This document shows, piece by piece, positions 20,365-29,577 of a stretch of DNA of 64,000 nt; position 1 is the first letter of the stretch; every line of letters starts with the position of its first letter. The stretch is from Prochlorococcus marinus str. GP2 (lineage in GTDB: Bacteria; Cyanobacteriota; Cyanobacteriia; PCC-6307; Cyanobiaceae), in assembly GCF_000759885.1 (NCBI RefSeq), contig NZ_JNAH01000008.1, positions 372,001-436,000 of the forward strand. The letters run 5' to 3'. Below the pieces are notes generated by a model. That model ran no database searches. It saw nothing but the letters and a program-made list of their open reading frames with translations, and was not told the DNA's origin. Position numbers and translations under genes: made by a program.

Positions 20365-21657
20365 TTAAGGAGATAAAGGAGATAGAGAATCCTTTGAAAT
20401 TAATTTTTCATCTAATAATTCAGATAATAATCGAATTAATGCAATTTTGATGTGAGCTATATGAGAACCACCTTGAACAAAAATATTGTAAGGATCTCTT
20501 AGAGGAGCATCAGCAGAAAATTCACTTGTACTGCCCTCAATAAATGTACCTCCTGCCATTAATAATTTTGAATCATATCCATCCATTGACGATGGAACAA
20601 CATTCAGAAAAGAATCTACTGGTGAAGAATTTTGAAAAGATTGACAAACTTTTTGTACCAAATAAGGATTATTCAATCTTACTGACTGAATAAGATCAGA
20701 TCTATAAGTTGCTGGCTCTGGTAAAACCTTGAATCCCAAATTTTTAAATACTGCTGCAACCATATCAGCACCTTTTAGTGATTCATGAACAATTTGTGGT
20801 GCTAAAAACAAACCCTGCAAAATTAATCTTCCTAGTCCAAAATTTATTCCTGCAGAAGAACCAATACCTGGTGAGGTTAATCTAGAACATGCCATCTCAA
20901 CCAACTCTTCATCTCCCGCAACGTACCCACCAGTAGGAACAATTGTTCCTCCCAAATTTTTAATCAATGATCCAGCAATTATATTTGCCCCTTTAGAAAT
21001 TGGTTCACTATCTTCAACAAGCTCTCCATAACAGTTATCAACAAAACATATACATTTAGGATCAAGAGAATGAATGAGACTAAAAATTTTCTCTATCTGA
21101 TGATTCGTCAGGGATTTTCTCCAACTATATCCACAACTTTTTTGTATGAATACTAATTTATATGAATTTTCTTTAAAAGAATGAACAATTTTTTCTTCAA
21201 AAGAATCAAAATTCTCGCAGATATTTATTTGCTTATATTCAATCTCAAAATTTTTAAGTGAGCCTTTTCCTCCTCCTCTTATTCCTATGACTTCTTCTAA
21301 CGTGTCATATGGTTGTCCTGTAAGAGATAACATTACATCTCCAGGTCTAAGAATTCCAAATAAGACAGAACTTATTGCATGCGTTCCACTCACAAATTGC
21401 ATCCTCACAGCTGCCTTTTCAGCAAGAAATAATCTTGCAAAAACCGCATCAATTTTTTCTCTAGATATATCATTATGACCACTACCAGAAGATTGATTGA
21501 AATGACTAGTAGAAACTTTTTCTTCCTTAAAAATTGTCAAAATATTTTCTAATTTATGGAAAACCTGATTAGACCTTTCTTGGAAAACATTACTCAAACT
21601 CTCTTCGACAGAAAGAACAGCGTTTTCAGCCAGTTTTAAGTTATTGTTTAGTGTCAT
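20365..21657 (-). CDS. PLP-dependent C-S lyase-like protein (methionine gamma-lyase/'aluminium resistance' family)
   Basis: Fold-type I PLP enzyme of 430 residues. The PLP aspartate is in CFVDNCYGE (Asp207) and the Schiff-base lysine in AGSLIKNLGG (Lys233), with the FVSGTHAI and GGTFIEGSTSEFSADAP segments typical of the YnbB-like family that is often annotated as cystathionine beta-lyase or aluminium resistance protein. The real substrate is uncertain. Its position between an XRE-like gene and gcvH suggests a link with amino-acid or C1 metabolism, but that is inference. Confidence 0.82.
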   Translation of the reverse strand: MTLNNNLKLAENAVLSVEESLSNVFQERSNQVFHKLENILTIFKEEKVSTSHFNQSSGSGHNDISREKIDAVFARLFLAEKAAVRMQFVSGTHAISSVLFGILRPGDVMLSLTGQPYDTLEEVIGIRGGGKGSLKNFEIEYKQINICENFDSFEEKIVHSFKENSYKLVFIQKSCGYSWRKSLTNHQIEKIFSLIHSLDPKCICFVDNCYGELVEDSEPISKGANIIAGSLIKNLGGTIVPTGGYVAGDEELVEMACSRLTSPGIGSSAGINFGLGRLILQGLFLAPQIVHESLKGADMVAAVFKNLGFKVLPEPATYRSDLIQSVRLNNPYLVQKVCQSFQNSSPVDSFLNVVPSSMDGYDSKLLMAGGTFIEGSTSEFSADAPLRDPYNIFVQGGSHIAHIKIALIRLLSELLDEKLISKDSLSPLSP

Positions 21658-21675
21658 TAATTATGAAAACTCATA

Positions 21676-22374
21676 TTATTTTTCAGAAGCTAAATTTCTT
21701 AATTCTGCGAGGAAAGCATTAGGTCCTCTACCCTGAAAATAAGAAAGTTTTTTGGAAGCCTCATATAAATCAAGTAGTTCTCCATCTAATTCTTCTGCCG
21801 TAAAATCTCTAATTCCTGCTATTACCTCAGCAAAACGTTCTCTACGGGAAGATTTATTAACAGCATATGCATCCATTACCTGAATTTTACATGATCTCCA
21901 AGCCTTATTCTGACAGAAATGCACTGAAAGAGCAGCACTTAAAGCAGAAGCTTCTTCATCTTCTATGTACCAGTCAAACGATGAAGGTAGAGATTTTAAT
22001 CCTGAAAATATCTCGAATAACTCCCCAGCCGACAATGGATTACCAGAATCATTTTTTAGGGGTAATGCAGACTCTTCCAAAGATTTCCATAAATCTGGGT
22101 AATCACTTTCTAAACGATCCCTGATTTTTTCTATACCTTGATCAAGAATCGTATTAACTTGAGCTAAAGCAAGAAATACTTCAGGTCCTGGTGAAGATAA
22201 CTTCCCATTCCTAAGATTAGAAATTTGCGAATTGTGAACTTTACCTAAATCAAGAACTTCTGAAAGTAATGGCAAAACTCTGTGTGACCATCCATTTCTT
22301 TCATGCCAGAGGTGTATCAAATGAGCCATAGCCCTTCGACCTCTAGATAATTTATCGCGATATCCGAGACTCAC
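21676..22374 (-). CDS. Probable XRE-like DNA-binding protein, function unknown
   Basis: 232 residues, GTG start. Residues 45-75 read as a helix-turn-helix of the Cro/XRE type (GKVHNSQISNLRNGKLS, with the recognition-helix pattern SQISNLRNG). The long C-terminal part is mostly helical and acidic (FDWYIEDEEASALSAAL) with conserved-looking RRERFAEVIAGI; I cannot assign a domain to it. First gene of the run leading to gcvHP and divergent from the desaturase, 75 bases away. A transcriptional regulator is plausible, not demonstrated. Confidence 0.65.
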   Translation of the reverse strand: MSLGYRDKLSRGRRAMAHLIHLWHERNGWSHRVLPLLSEVLDLGKVHNSQISNLRNGKLSSPGPEVFLALAQVNTILDQGIEKIRDRLESDYPDLWKSLEESALPLKNDSGNPLSAGELFEIFSGLKSLPSSFDWYIEDEEASALSAALSVHFCQNKAWRSCKIQVMDAYAVNKSSRRERFAEVIAGIRDFTAEELDGELLDLYEASKKLSYFQGRGPNAFLAELRNLASEK

Positions 22375-22410
22375 AGATAATTAAACTTATCAATAGTATA
22401 GTATGATAAT

Positions 22411-22426
22411 ATTACATATCGGTAAT
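22411..22426. promoter_or_regulatory. Dyad ATTAC-N6-GTAAT in divergent promoter region
   Basis: A perfect five-base inverted repeat with a six-base spacer sits in the 75-base gap between the XRE-like gene and the desaturase gene. The gap must hold both divergent promoters and contains -10-like AT-rich boxes (TATAGTATGATAAT at 22397-22410). It could be an operator, but AT-rich dyads of this length also occur by chance. Confidence 0.3.
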
Positions 22427-22449
22427 TTTGAAAATAGTATTTCAATATC

Positions 22450-23388
22450 ATGAATTCAGTAATTTTCCAACAAACAGCAAAACTAAAAAAACCTGTTCCA
22501 GCTGAAAAAGTTATAGAACTCTCAGAAAAATTACTGGAACCTTCCAGCCATTCAAAAAGATATCCTCCAAGACTACATAAAACTTGGGGAACGATATTTT
22601 TCATGGTTGCAATTCATATTCTTTCTCTTGTAGCTATACAACCAAAATTTTGGAGTCTCCCTGCAGTAGTATCACTGTTATTTTTTTACTGGGTAACTGC
22701 TTGTTTAGGAGTCACTCTTGGATATCACAGATTGTTATCACACAAATCGTTCATTGTTCCAAGATGGTTAGAAAGATTTTTTGCTACCTGTGGAGCTATA
22801 AGTTGCCAGCATGGACCAATAGATTGGGTAGGTTTACATAGGCATCACCACTCTTTTTCAGATACTGAAGTAGATCATCACAATAGTAAAAGGGGGTTTT
22901 GGTGGAGTCATATGGGTTGGATGTTTAAAGACGTTGAAGCACTAAAAGCTGTTCCAAAACTAAGTGCAGATTTAATCAAAGATCCATACTATAGATTTCT
23001 AAATAAATATTTTTTATTATTACAAATTCCTATTGGACTCTCTTTGTACGCAATAGGTCAAAAATTAGGCGTTGGAGGATGGGCTTTAGTTCTTTGGGGA
23101 ATTCCATTGAGACTTGTGGTTGTTTATCACGTAACTTGGCTAGTAAACTCCGCGACGCATTGTTGGGGTAAAGCGCCATTTGAAAGTGGTGATTCATCTA
23201 AAAACAATGCGTGGGTTGCTGCATTAACATTTGGGGAAGGTTGGCATAATAATCATCATGCATTTCCCAACTCGGCAAAACAAGGATTATTTAGAGGTCA
23301 AATAGATATAACATGGGAACATATTAAGATTCTTGCGAAATTTGGTCTTGCAAAAAAAGTAAAGTTACCCTCTAGGTCTTATTATTAA
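22450..23388 (+). CDS. desC: Fatty-acid desaturase (delta-9 acyl-lipid/stearoyl type)
   Basis: Introduces a double bond in membrane fatty acids; an integral membrane di-iron enzyme. 312 residues with the three histidine boxes HRLLSH (93-98), HRHHH (130-134) and HNNHH near residue 270. Hydrophobic segments lie at about 48-65, 70-90 and 190-230. The sequence is of the stearoyl-type family, in line with DesC of cyanobacteria, but position specificity cannot be proven from sequence. Divergent from an XRE-like gene and 20 bases upstream of rplI. Confidence 0.88.
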   Translation: MNSVIFQQTAKLKKPVPAEKVIELSEKLLEPSSHSKRYPPRLHKTWGTIFFMVAIHILSLVAIQPKFWSLPAVVSLLFFYWVTACLGVTLGYHRLLSHKSFIVPRWLERFFATCGAISCQHGPIDWVGLHRHHHSFSDTEVDHHNSKRGFWWSHMGWMFKDVEALKAVPKLSADLIKDPYYRFLNKYFLLLQIPIGLSLYAIGQKLGVGGWALVLWGIPLRLVVVYHVTWLVNSATHCWGKAPFESGDSSKNNAWVAALTFGEGWHNNHHAFPNSAKQGLFRGQIDITWEHIKILAKFGLAKKVKLPSRSYY

Positions 23389-23408
23389 TTATATTGTTCA
23401 ATATTTTC

Positions 23409-23864
23409 ATGGCTAAAAGAGTACAAGTCGCATTAACTGAATCAATCGCTTCACTAGGTAAAGAAGGAGATCTAGTTGAAGTTGCACCTGGATACGCAAG
23501 AAATTTTCTATTACCTTATGGCAAGGCAATGAATGTAACTCCAGCTGTCCTTAGACAAATTGAAAGGAAGAAAGAAAAAGAAAAAATCGCTGCTGATAAA
23601 TTAAAGCAGGAAGCTTTAGATTTCCAAACTGCACTATCTACAATAGGTAGGTTCACTATCAAAAAACAGGTTGGAGAAGACGGTGTTCTTTTTGGAACGG
23701 TTACCAATGGAGATGTTGCCGAAGCAATAGAAACGGCAACTAAAAAAGAAATTGATAGAAGAAACATTACCGTTCCTGATATTCATAATTTAGGTTCCTT
23801 TACTGCAAAAATAAAATTACATGCAGAAGTAAACGCAGAAGTAAATATTGAAGTAACAAGTTAA
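23409..23864 (+). CDS. rplI: 50S ribosomal protein L9
   Basis: Binds 23S rRNA near the L1 stalk. I start it at the ATG giving [12 protein letters not shown]; the open frame extends upstream to a TTG, but those five residues are not part of the family. 151 residues with the [13 protein letters not shown] signature (about 27-39), the long central helix rich in Lys/Glu and the C-terminal domain. Followed by dnaB after 58 bases, the common rplI-dnaB order. Confidence 0.97.
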   Translation: MAKRVQVALTESIASLGKEGDLVEVAPGYARNFLLPYGKAMNVTPAVLRQIERKKEKEKIAADKLKQEALDFQTALSTIGRFTIKKQVGEDGVLFGTVTNGDVAEAIETATKKEIDRRNITVPDIHNLGSFTAKIKLHAEVNAEVNIEVTS

Positions 23865-23922
23865 TCAATTTGTTGCATTATTTTGAAAAGTAGCCAGAGT
23901 ATATATCTAAGCAATTAAAGAT

Positions 23923-25305
23923 ATGGTTTCTGTACCTTTTCCGAATAATGGGCAAAATAAAAATTTTAAAAAGGATTTTAATAGTGAAAATTCTGGATTA
24001 GTACCTCCTCAAAACGTTCAAGCAGAGGAAGCCGTTCTTGGTGGCATACTTCTCGATCCAGACGCGATCGGAAGAATTGCAGACTTAATTAAACCTGAAG
24101 CCTTTTATATAAATGCCCATCAAGAGATTTATAGAACAGCACTAATGTTGCATACCCAGGGTAAACCAACTGATTTAACATCAATGAGTGCTTGGTTAGC
24201 AGATAATGGATCACTAGAAAAAATTGGAGGGAACAGCAAACTGGTAGAACTAGTTGAAAATGTTTCTTCTACAGCTTCCATAGAACAAGTTGCTAATTTA
24301 ATTAATGACAAATTCATGCGAAGGCAACTTATAAGATCTGGGAATGAAGTGGTTCAACTAGGATTTGATCAAACTCAAGATACTAATGAAGTTCTAGATA
24401 AAGCAGAGCAAAAAATATTTGAAATCAGTCAAGAAAAACCTTCAAAAGGTCTTACTCAAGCAGCTGAAATCCTTACAAGTACTTTCAACGAAATAGAGTC
24501 AAGATCATTAGGTACTTCAGTAGCTGGAATTCCAGTAAATTTCTACGATCTTGATGCGATGACTCAAGGTTTTCAAAGAAGTGATTTAATAATTGTTGCT
24601 GGAAGACCTTCAATGGGGAAAACTTCAATGGTTCTTAATCTGGCTAAAAATGTTGCACAATCTCAAGATTTACCTGTGTGTGTATTTAGCCTTGAAATGA
24701 GTAAAGAACAGTTGACATATAGATTACTCTCTATGGAAGTTGGAATCGAGAGTGGCAGGCTAAGAACAGGAAGATTACAGCAAGATGAATGGCCATTACT
24801 CGGAGAAGGTATCAATTCATTAGGTCAATTACCAATATTTATAGATGACAAGCCTAACTTAAGCGTTTTAGAGATGAGATCTCTGTGCAGAAGATTAATA
24901 GCTGAACAAAAAAAAGAACTTGGATTAATTGTGATTGATTACCTCCAGTTGATGGAGGGAACAACCCCTGATAATAGAGTGCAAGAACTTTCAAGAATAA
25001 CAAGAGGTCTTAAAAGCATGGCCAGAGAATTAAAAGTACCAGTAGTTGCTTTATCTCAGCTTAGTAGAGGGGTAGAATCTAGAACAAATAAAAGACCAAT
25101 GTTAAGCGATCTAAGAGAATCAGGATCTATTGAACAAGACGCAGATTTAGTATTAATGATTTATAGAGATGAATACTATAATCCAGAGACTGAAGATAGA
25201 GGAATTACAGAAATCATTGTCACTAAACATAGAAATGGACCGGTAGGAACTGTTAAATTGTTATTTGAACCTCAATTTACGAGATTTAGGAATTTAGCTA
25301 ATTAA
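23923..25305 (+). CDS. dnaB: Replicative DNA helicase DnaB
   Basis: Hexameric helicase of the replication fork. 460 residues: an N-terminal primase-interacting domain (PPQNVQAEEAVLGG), then a RecA-like domain with Walker A GRPSMGKTS near 227-235, Walker B LIVIDYLQLM and the arginine-finger region HRNGPVGT. It is uninterrupted; inteins known from other cyanobacterial DnaB proteins are absent. Twelve bases separate it from mnmG. Confidence 0.97.
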   Translation: MVSVPFPNNGQNKNFKKDFNSENSGLVPPQNVQAEEAVLGGILLDPDAIGRIADLIKPEAFYINAHQEIYRTALMLHTQGKPTDLTSMSAWLADNGSLEKIGGNSKLVELVENVSSTASIEQVANLINDKFMRRQLIRSGNEVVQLGFDQTQDTNEVLDKAEQKIFEISQEKPSKGLTQAAEILTSTFNEIESRSLGTSVAGIPVNFYDLDAMTQGFQRSDLIIVAGRPSMGKTSMVLNLAKNVAQSQDLPVCVFSLEMSKEQLTYRLLSMEVGIESGRLRTGRLQQDEWPLLGEGINSLGQLPIFIDDKPNLSVLEMRSLCRRLIAEQKKELGLIVIDYLQLMEGTTPDNRVQELSRITRGLKSMARELKVPVVALSQLSRGVESRTNKRPMLSDLRESGSIEQDADLVLMIYRDEYYNPETEDRGITEIIVTKHRNGPVGTVKLLFEPQFTRFRNLAN

Positions 25306-25317
25306 ATCTATCCTAAA

Positions 25318-27285
25318 ATGCAAGATCTTCACTCAACAAATGAATCTTTTGACATCATCGTTATTGGAGGAGGACATGCAGGATGTGAAGCAGCTATAAC
25401 AACAGCAAAATTAGGATTTTCTACAGCCTTATTTACAATTAATTTAGATAGGATTGCCTGGCAACCATGCAACCCTGCAGTTGGCGGACCCGCGAAAAGT
25501 CAGTTGGTACATGAAGTTGATGCATTAGGTGGAATTATTGGTAAATTAGCTGATGAAACAGCGATACAAAAAAGAATATTAAATGCAAGTAGAGGACCAG
25601 CTGTATGGGCATTAAGAGCTCAAACAGATAAAAGAGAATACTCAAAAAAGATGATTGAAATACTACAAAATACAGATAATTTATTTTTAAAAGAGGCAAT
25701 GATTACTGAACTGGATATTGCAAAAACTGAAGAAATTGGATTGAACTCAAAAAAAATCATAAAAAAAAGAATAAAGGGTGTAAAGACTTTCTTTGGTAGT
25801 TATTATTCAGCAAGATCAGTTATCATAACGGCTGGTACGTTCTTAGAAGGAAGAATATGGATAGGAAATAAATCAATGTCAGCTGGTAGATCGGGCGAAC
25901 AAGCAGCAAAAGGTCTTACTCAAAATTTGCACGAAATTGGTATCAAAACAGAACGTTTAAAAACAGGAACTCCAGCAAGAGTTGATAAAAGAAGTATCAT
26001 TTTTGATGAATTAGATATTCAACCAAGTACTGCAGCAGATAAATATTTTTCGTTCGATCCAGATATCAAAAATAATATGCCCCAAGTTAGTTGTCATATC
26101 ACGAGAACAACTGCCAAAACACATCAACTAATTCGAGACAATTTACATTTAACTCCTATTTACGGCGGTTTTATTGATAGTAAGGGGCCAAGATATTGTC
26201 CATCAATTGAAGATAAAATCGTTAAATTCGCTGATAAAGAATCACATCAAATTTTCTTAGAACCAGAAGGAATTAATACCCCTGAAATATATGTTCAAGG
26301 ATTCTCTACAGGTTTACCTGAAAATATTCAATTAGAACTTTTGAGAACCTTACCTGGATTAAATGAATGTAAAATGTTGCGACCAGCTTATGCTGTCGAG
26401 TATGACTATATACCTGCAACACAACTCCAAACATCACTCGAAACGAAAGAAATTGAATATTTATTTAGCGCTGGACAAATTAATGGAACAACTGGTTATG
26501 AAGAAGCAGCAGCACAAGGATTAGTTGCCGGAGTCAATGCAACAAGAAAACTAAACAAAAAAGATCCAATAATCTTCACAAGAGAAAGCAGCTATATAGG
26601 AACAATGATCAATGATTTAATTACCAAAGATCTCAAAGAACCATATAGAGTTCTTACTAGTAGGAGTGAATACAGGTTGACCCTTAGAGGAGATAATGCA
26701 GATAGGCGATTAACCCCATTAGGTTATGAAATAGGGCTAATTGATGAGAAAAGATGGTCGGTCTATCAAGAAAAAATGAAACTCCTTGAAGAAGAGAAAT
26801 TAAGATTAAAAAACACTCGTTTAAAAAACACGGATGAAATAGCAAGAAAAATAGAAATAGCCACGGGATCAAAAATCAAAGGCTCAACAACTTTGAAAGA
26901 ACTCTTAAAAAGACCAAACTTTCATTATTCAGATTTAATCAACTATAATTTAACTGAAAAAAATATAGCTTCTTCAATACAGCAAGGTGTCGAAATAGAT
27001 ATTAAATATGAGGGTTATCTTAAAAGACAAAAAAACAACATTGAACAAATAAATCGCCAAAGCTGTAAATCTCTGCCTAAAGAAATAAATTATGCAAAGA
27101 TAGATACATTATCTTTAGAAGCTAGAGAAAATTTGAATAAGATAAAGCCAAAAAATTTTGGTGATGCTTCAAAAATTCCGGGAGTAAGCAAAGCTGATTT
27201 AACTGCATTACTTGTTTGGCTAAAAATAAGAGAAATAAAAAAAGAAAAGGCAAATATTTTTGTCGAAAAAAAGTTATCATCTTAA
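25318..27285 (+). CDS. mnmG: tRNA uridine-5-carboxymethylaminomethyl synthesis protein MnmG
   Basis: FAD enzyme that, with MnmE, modifies the wobble uridine of several tRNAs. 655 residues. The Rossmann motif [11 protein letters not shown] is near residue 16-26, the [12 protein letters not shown] segment and the TGTPARVD segment are typical, and the MnmE-interacting C-terminal domain is present ([13 protein letters not shown]). Also called GidA. Confidence 0.97.
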   Translation: MQDLHSTNESFDIIVIGGGHAGCEAAITTAKLGFSTALFTINLDRIAWQPCNPAVGGPAKSQLVHEVDALGGIIGKLADETAIQKRILNASRGPAVWALRAQTDKREYSKKMIEILQNTDNLFLKEAMITELDIAKTEEIGLNSKKIIKKRIKGVKTFFGSYYSARSVIITAGTFLEGRIWIGNKSMSAGRSGEQAAKGLTQNLHEIGIKTERLKTGTPARVDKRSIIFDELDIQPSTAADKYFSFDPDIKNNMPQVSCHITRTTAKTHQLIRDNLHLTPIYGGFIDSKGPRYCPSIEDKIVKFADKESHQIFLEPEGINTPEIYVQGFSTGLPENIQLELLRTLPGLNECKMLRPAYAVEYDYIPATQLQTSLETKEIEYLFSAGQINGTTGYEEAAAQGLVAGVNATRKLNKKDPIIFTRESSYIGTMINDLITKDLKEPYRVLTSRSEYRLTLRGDNADRRLTPLGYEIGLIDEKRWSVYQEKMKLLEEEKLRLKNTRLKNTDEIARKIEIATGSKIKGSTTLKELLKRPNFHYSDLINYNLTEKNIASSIQQGVEIDIKYEGYLKRQKNNIEQINRQSCKSLPKEINYAKIDTLSLEARENLNKIKPKNFGDASKIPGVSKADLTALLVWLKIREIKKEKANIFVEKKLSS

Positions 27286-27366
27286 AAGCAATAGTTCAGA
27301 TCACTGAATAATAAACTTTTTAAGTCACCAAAAATTTTATGGGAAGAAAAAGCTTCTACTTTTTTA

Positions 27367-27909
27367 GTGAAAAATTCACTCCCAGAAATATCTGGTTCAT
27401 GGAAATTAATGCTGCTTGGAGATGGAAGTCCAACTAGACATCTACAGCTTTTAACTAATCAAGAGACAAAAATTAAATTAATTGCAATGCAAATAGATCC
27501 TCTATACATTCAAGAAGGTCCTAAAGAATTAAATCAGTTGAATGGTCCCTTAATTAGAAGACAAGTATGGATTAAAAACAATAATAAAAATCTAGCATGG
27601 GCTGAAAGTTGGTGGAATGCAGAACAAGTAAATGAAAATTTAAAAGCCAAAGAAGAGCCAATATGGAAGAATTTGACACAAGACAGATCAGAATTGTTTA
27701 GAGAAGTTGACCGAATTTCTCTTGTAAATTCAAATTGGTTAGAAGATCAATTTTGTTTTAAAGGACCATTCTGGTCTAGAAATTATAGATTTTTTCGAGA
27801 CAAAAAACCCCTAACAATTATAAGAGAAGTCTTCAATCCACATTTAGAAAGTTTATTAGGTTACTCAGGAATTACAGAATTTACAAAATTATACTCTTCT
27901 TCTTCTTGA
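27367..27909 (+). CDS. Chorismate lyase-like protein (4-hydroxybenzoate synthesis)
   Basis: Probably removes pyruvate from chorismate to give 4-hydroxybenzoate, the ring precursor of plastoquinone in cyanobacteria. 180 residues. Two segments match the UbiC pattern: LIRRQVWI (61-68, with Arg64/Arg65 as the substrate arginine) and the later KPLTIIREVF (147-156, with Glu154 as the catalytic acid). Starts with GTG; an ATG 28 bases upstream is out of frame. Its last 21 bases overlap the convergent gene at 27889. Assigned by motif; the overall identity to E. coli UbiC looks low. Confidence 0.75.
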   Translation: MKNSLPEISGSWKLMLLGDGSPTRHLQLLTNQETKIKLIAMQIDPLYIQEGPKELNQLNGPLIRRQVWIKNNNKNLAWAESWWNAEQVNENLKAKEEPIWKNLTQDRSELFREVDRISLVNSNWLEDQFCFKGPFWSRNYRFFRDKKPLTIIREVFNPHLESLLGYSGITEFTKLYSSSS

Positions 27910-28452
27910 TCTGGGAAGATTTCTTGATTTTGATTGACCTTGTTGGTTTAATTGAATTCTTGATAAATTATTCTCTTTTTCTGAATCTCTTTGCCATCTT
28001 TCAACTTTGAAATCCGTTTCATCTGGCCAATCTTCGTTTTGATTCTCTTTCCCATAAGGTAATTTTTTTTGCTCAGTTGTCTGTAAATTTTTTTGTTGCC
28101 TTAAAGATATTGCTTCTAAAGGCCTTTTTGAATAAGGTTTAGTAGATTCATAAGAATTGGATTCTCTAGTAAATGACTTAATATCGCTAGTATCATCGTA
28201 AAAATTATCATCATTCCAATCATCATTATCTTCATCTAAAAATAAATCCACTTTTTCTGATACCCATTTTCCTACTTTTTTAACACTCTTACTTGTTATT
28301 CTTTGAAAATCTGAGTTCCTTCTTTGACCTGGCCTAGCCCCAGATACCCCATCAACGAATTGTCTTCCAGTTTCAAAAATTTTATCAACTTGTTTATCAA
28401 CAATATTTCTATCAAAACTATTTCTAAGATTTCTAATTCTCCTTGAATCCAT
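27889..28452 (-). CDS. Unknown protein with basic ends and acidic centre, 187 residues
   Basis: Not recognised. The N-terminal ~75 residues are basic and look structured (RNLRNSFDRNIVDKQVD, VDGVSGARPGQR, KVGKWVSEKVDLFL); the middle is a strongly acidic stretch (DEDNDDWNDDNFYDD, about 82-98); the rest is polar and probably disordered, ending in SRRRRV. No signal or membrane segment. Overlaps the end of the convergent chorismate lyase gene by 21 bases. The conserved-looking first part suggests a real gene; binding to nucleic acid or a partner protein is a guess. Confidence 0.65.
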   Translation of the reverse strand: MDSRRIRNLRNSFDRNIVDKQVDKIFETGRQFVDGVSGARPGQRRNSDFQRITSKSVKKVGKWVSEKVDLFLDEDNDDWNDDNFYDDTSDIKSFTRESNSYESTKPYSKRPLEAISLRQQKNLQTTEQKKLPYGKENQNEDWPDETDFKVERWQRDSEKENNLSRIQLNQQGQSKSRNLPRSRRRRV

Positions 28453-28535
28453 AAATTATTATGCTTTTTAAAATATAAATTACATTAAAAAATTAAATAA
28501 TTCCAAATATAGAAACAAAAACACATCTTATATTT

Positions 28536-29063
28536 TTAATCAAACAAAATTAAACATTTTTTATTCCATAATCCATTAAAAAAATTTACACAACATTTTT
28601 TACATGCAATATTCTTTATTCTTTTCCTGTAGAAAAATTTCTCACCACAATTTTGACAAGTTCCTATGTATTTTAATTCTCTCCTTTCAATAGGAAATGA
28701 GTGCCTCACAGAAATTTGAAAGTTATTCTGTTTCTCATTAATTTCATTCATTTTTGCTAAGAAATTTGGGCCATGTATCTCATTTTTTTTTAATATCCTA
28801 TCTACCCATGCATGAATCATTTCATGACATAAAGTACTGTTTATTTCACAAATAGATAATTTACTCAAAATAGGTTTCGATAAGATAATTTCAGAATCCA
28901 CAAAACCATTAATTCGTTTTCTTTTATAAAAGCCAGCAGTAGTTTTTAATCTATTGTCACTCCATCTAACTTTTACTAAAGGTTGATTATCAACCACTAA
29001 AGAATTTTCAAAATATTGGTTATTAAATCTATGAAATAAAGGTAAAAGAGGAATTACAGACAT
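28536..29063 (-). CDS. SprT-like zinc metalloprotease
   Basis: 175 residues. The zinc-protease motif HEMIH (His80, Glu81, His84) lies in LCHEMIHAW, and the third zinc ligand is expected near IHGPNF (about 95-100). A C-terminal four-cysteine zinc ribbon follows: Cys135, Cys138, Cys153, Cys156. This is the SprT/Spartan core architecture; eukaryotic Spartan cleaves DNA-protein crosslinks, and the bacterial role is little known. Divergent from a membrane protein and a DNA ligase, which makes a DNA-repair role worth considering. Family firm, function inferred. Confidence 0.82.
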   Translation of the reverse strand: MSVIPLLPLFHRFNNQYFENSLVVDNQPLVKVRWSDNRLKTTAGFYKRKRINGFVDSEIILSKPILSKLSICEINSTLCHEMIHAWVDRILKKNEIHGPNFLAKMNEINEKQNNFQISVRHSFPIERRELKYIGTCQNCGEKFFYRKRIKNIACKKCCVNFFNGLWNKKCLILFD

Positions 29064-29148
29064 TTTGGATTAAAGTTAGTATTATTTTGACAAAAAAAGC
29101 CATCAAAAACGATTTCTTTTCTTAAAGTAATAAAAAACTCAAATCAAC

Positions 29149-29568
29149 ATGGATGCAACACTAGTAAAAGATATCGGAATTAAAGCGTTATTAGTTGGCG
29201 GAGCAGTACTAGTTTCGTTTTGGACTTTTAATGCAGTCAAATTAGTTATAAGCGCCAGAGGAATTAATCCATTAGTAAGAAAGTTTTTTGATCAAATAGC
29301 TGCTGGCAGGATTGATGCAGCTTATGGTTTAACTACAAAAACTTATAAAACTCATGTTAAGCGACAAGACTTTCTTAAATTTTTAGCAAGTTTAAACCTC
29401 AATAAATATAGAAATTTAAAATCAGGAAGACCTAGAGTCCAAGAAGATCAAATCATAATAACCTTGAATTTAAAGTCAGAAGACAAACAAGATGAGCTCC
29501 CATTAGATTTTACTTTCGCAAAAACTGACAATGATTGGAAAATTGACAGAATAGCTAAAGTGAATTAA
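29149..29568 (+). CDS. Single-pass membrane protein with NTF2-like/DUF4864-like domain
   Basis: 139 residues. One membrane helix near 10-30 (IKALLVGGAVLVSFWTFNAV) is followed by a soluble domain with FFDQIAAGRIDAAYGLTT and a terminal NDWKIDRIAKV strand, the pattern of small proteins that fold like NTF2 (growth in residues accumulated after a helix). The exact family is uncertain. Nine bases lie between its stop and the GTG of the ligase, so the two are probably co-transcribed. Confidence 0.7.
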   Translation: MDATLVKDIGIKALLVGGAVLVSFWTFNAVKLVISARGINPLVRKFFDQIAAGRIDAAYGLTTKTYKTHVKRQDFLKFLASLNLNKYRNLKSGRPRVQEDQIIITLNLKSEDKQDELPLDFTFAKTDNDWKIDRIAKVN

Positions 29569-29577
29569 TCATTTCTT

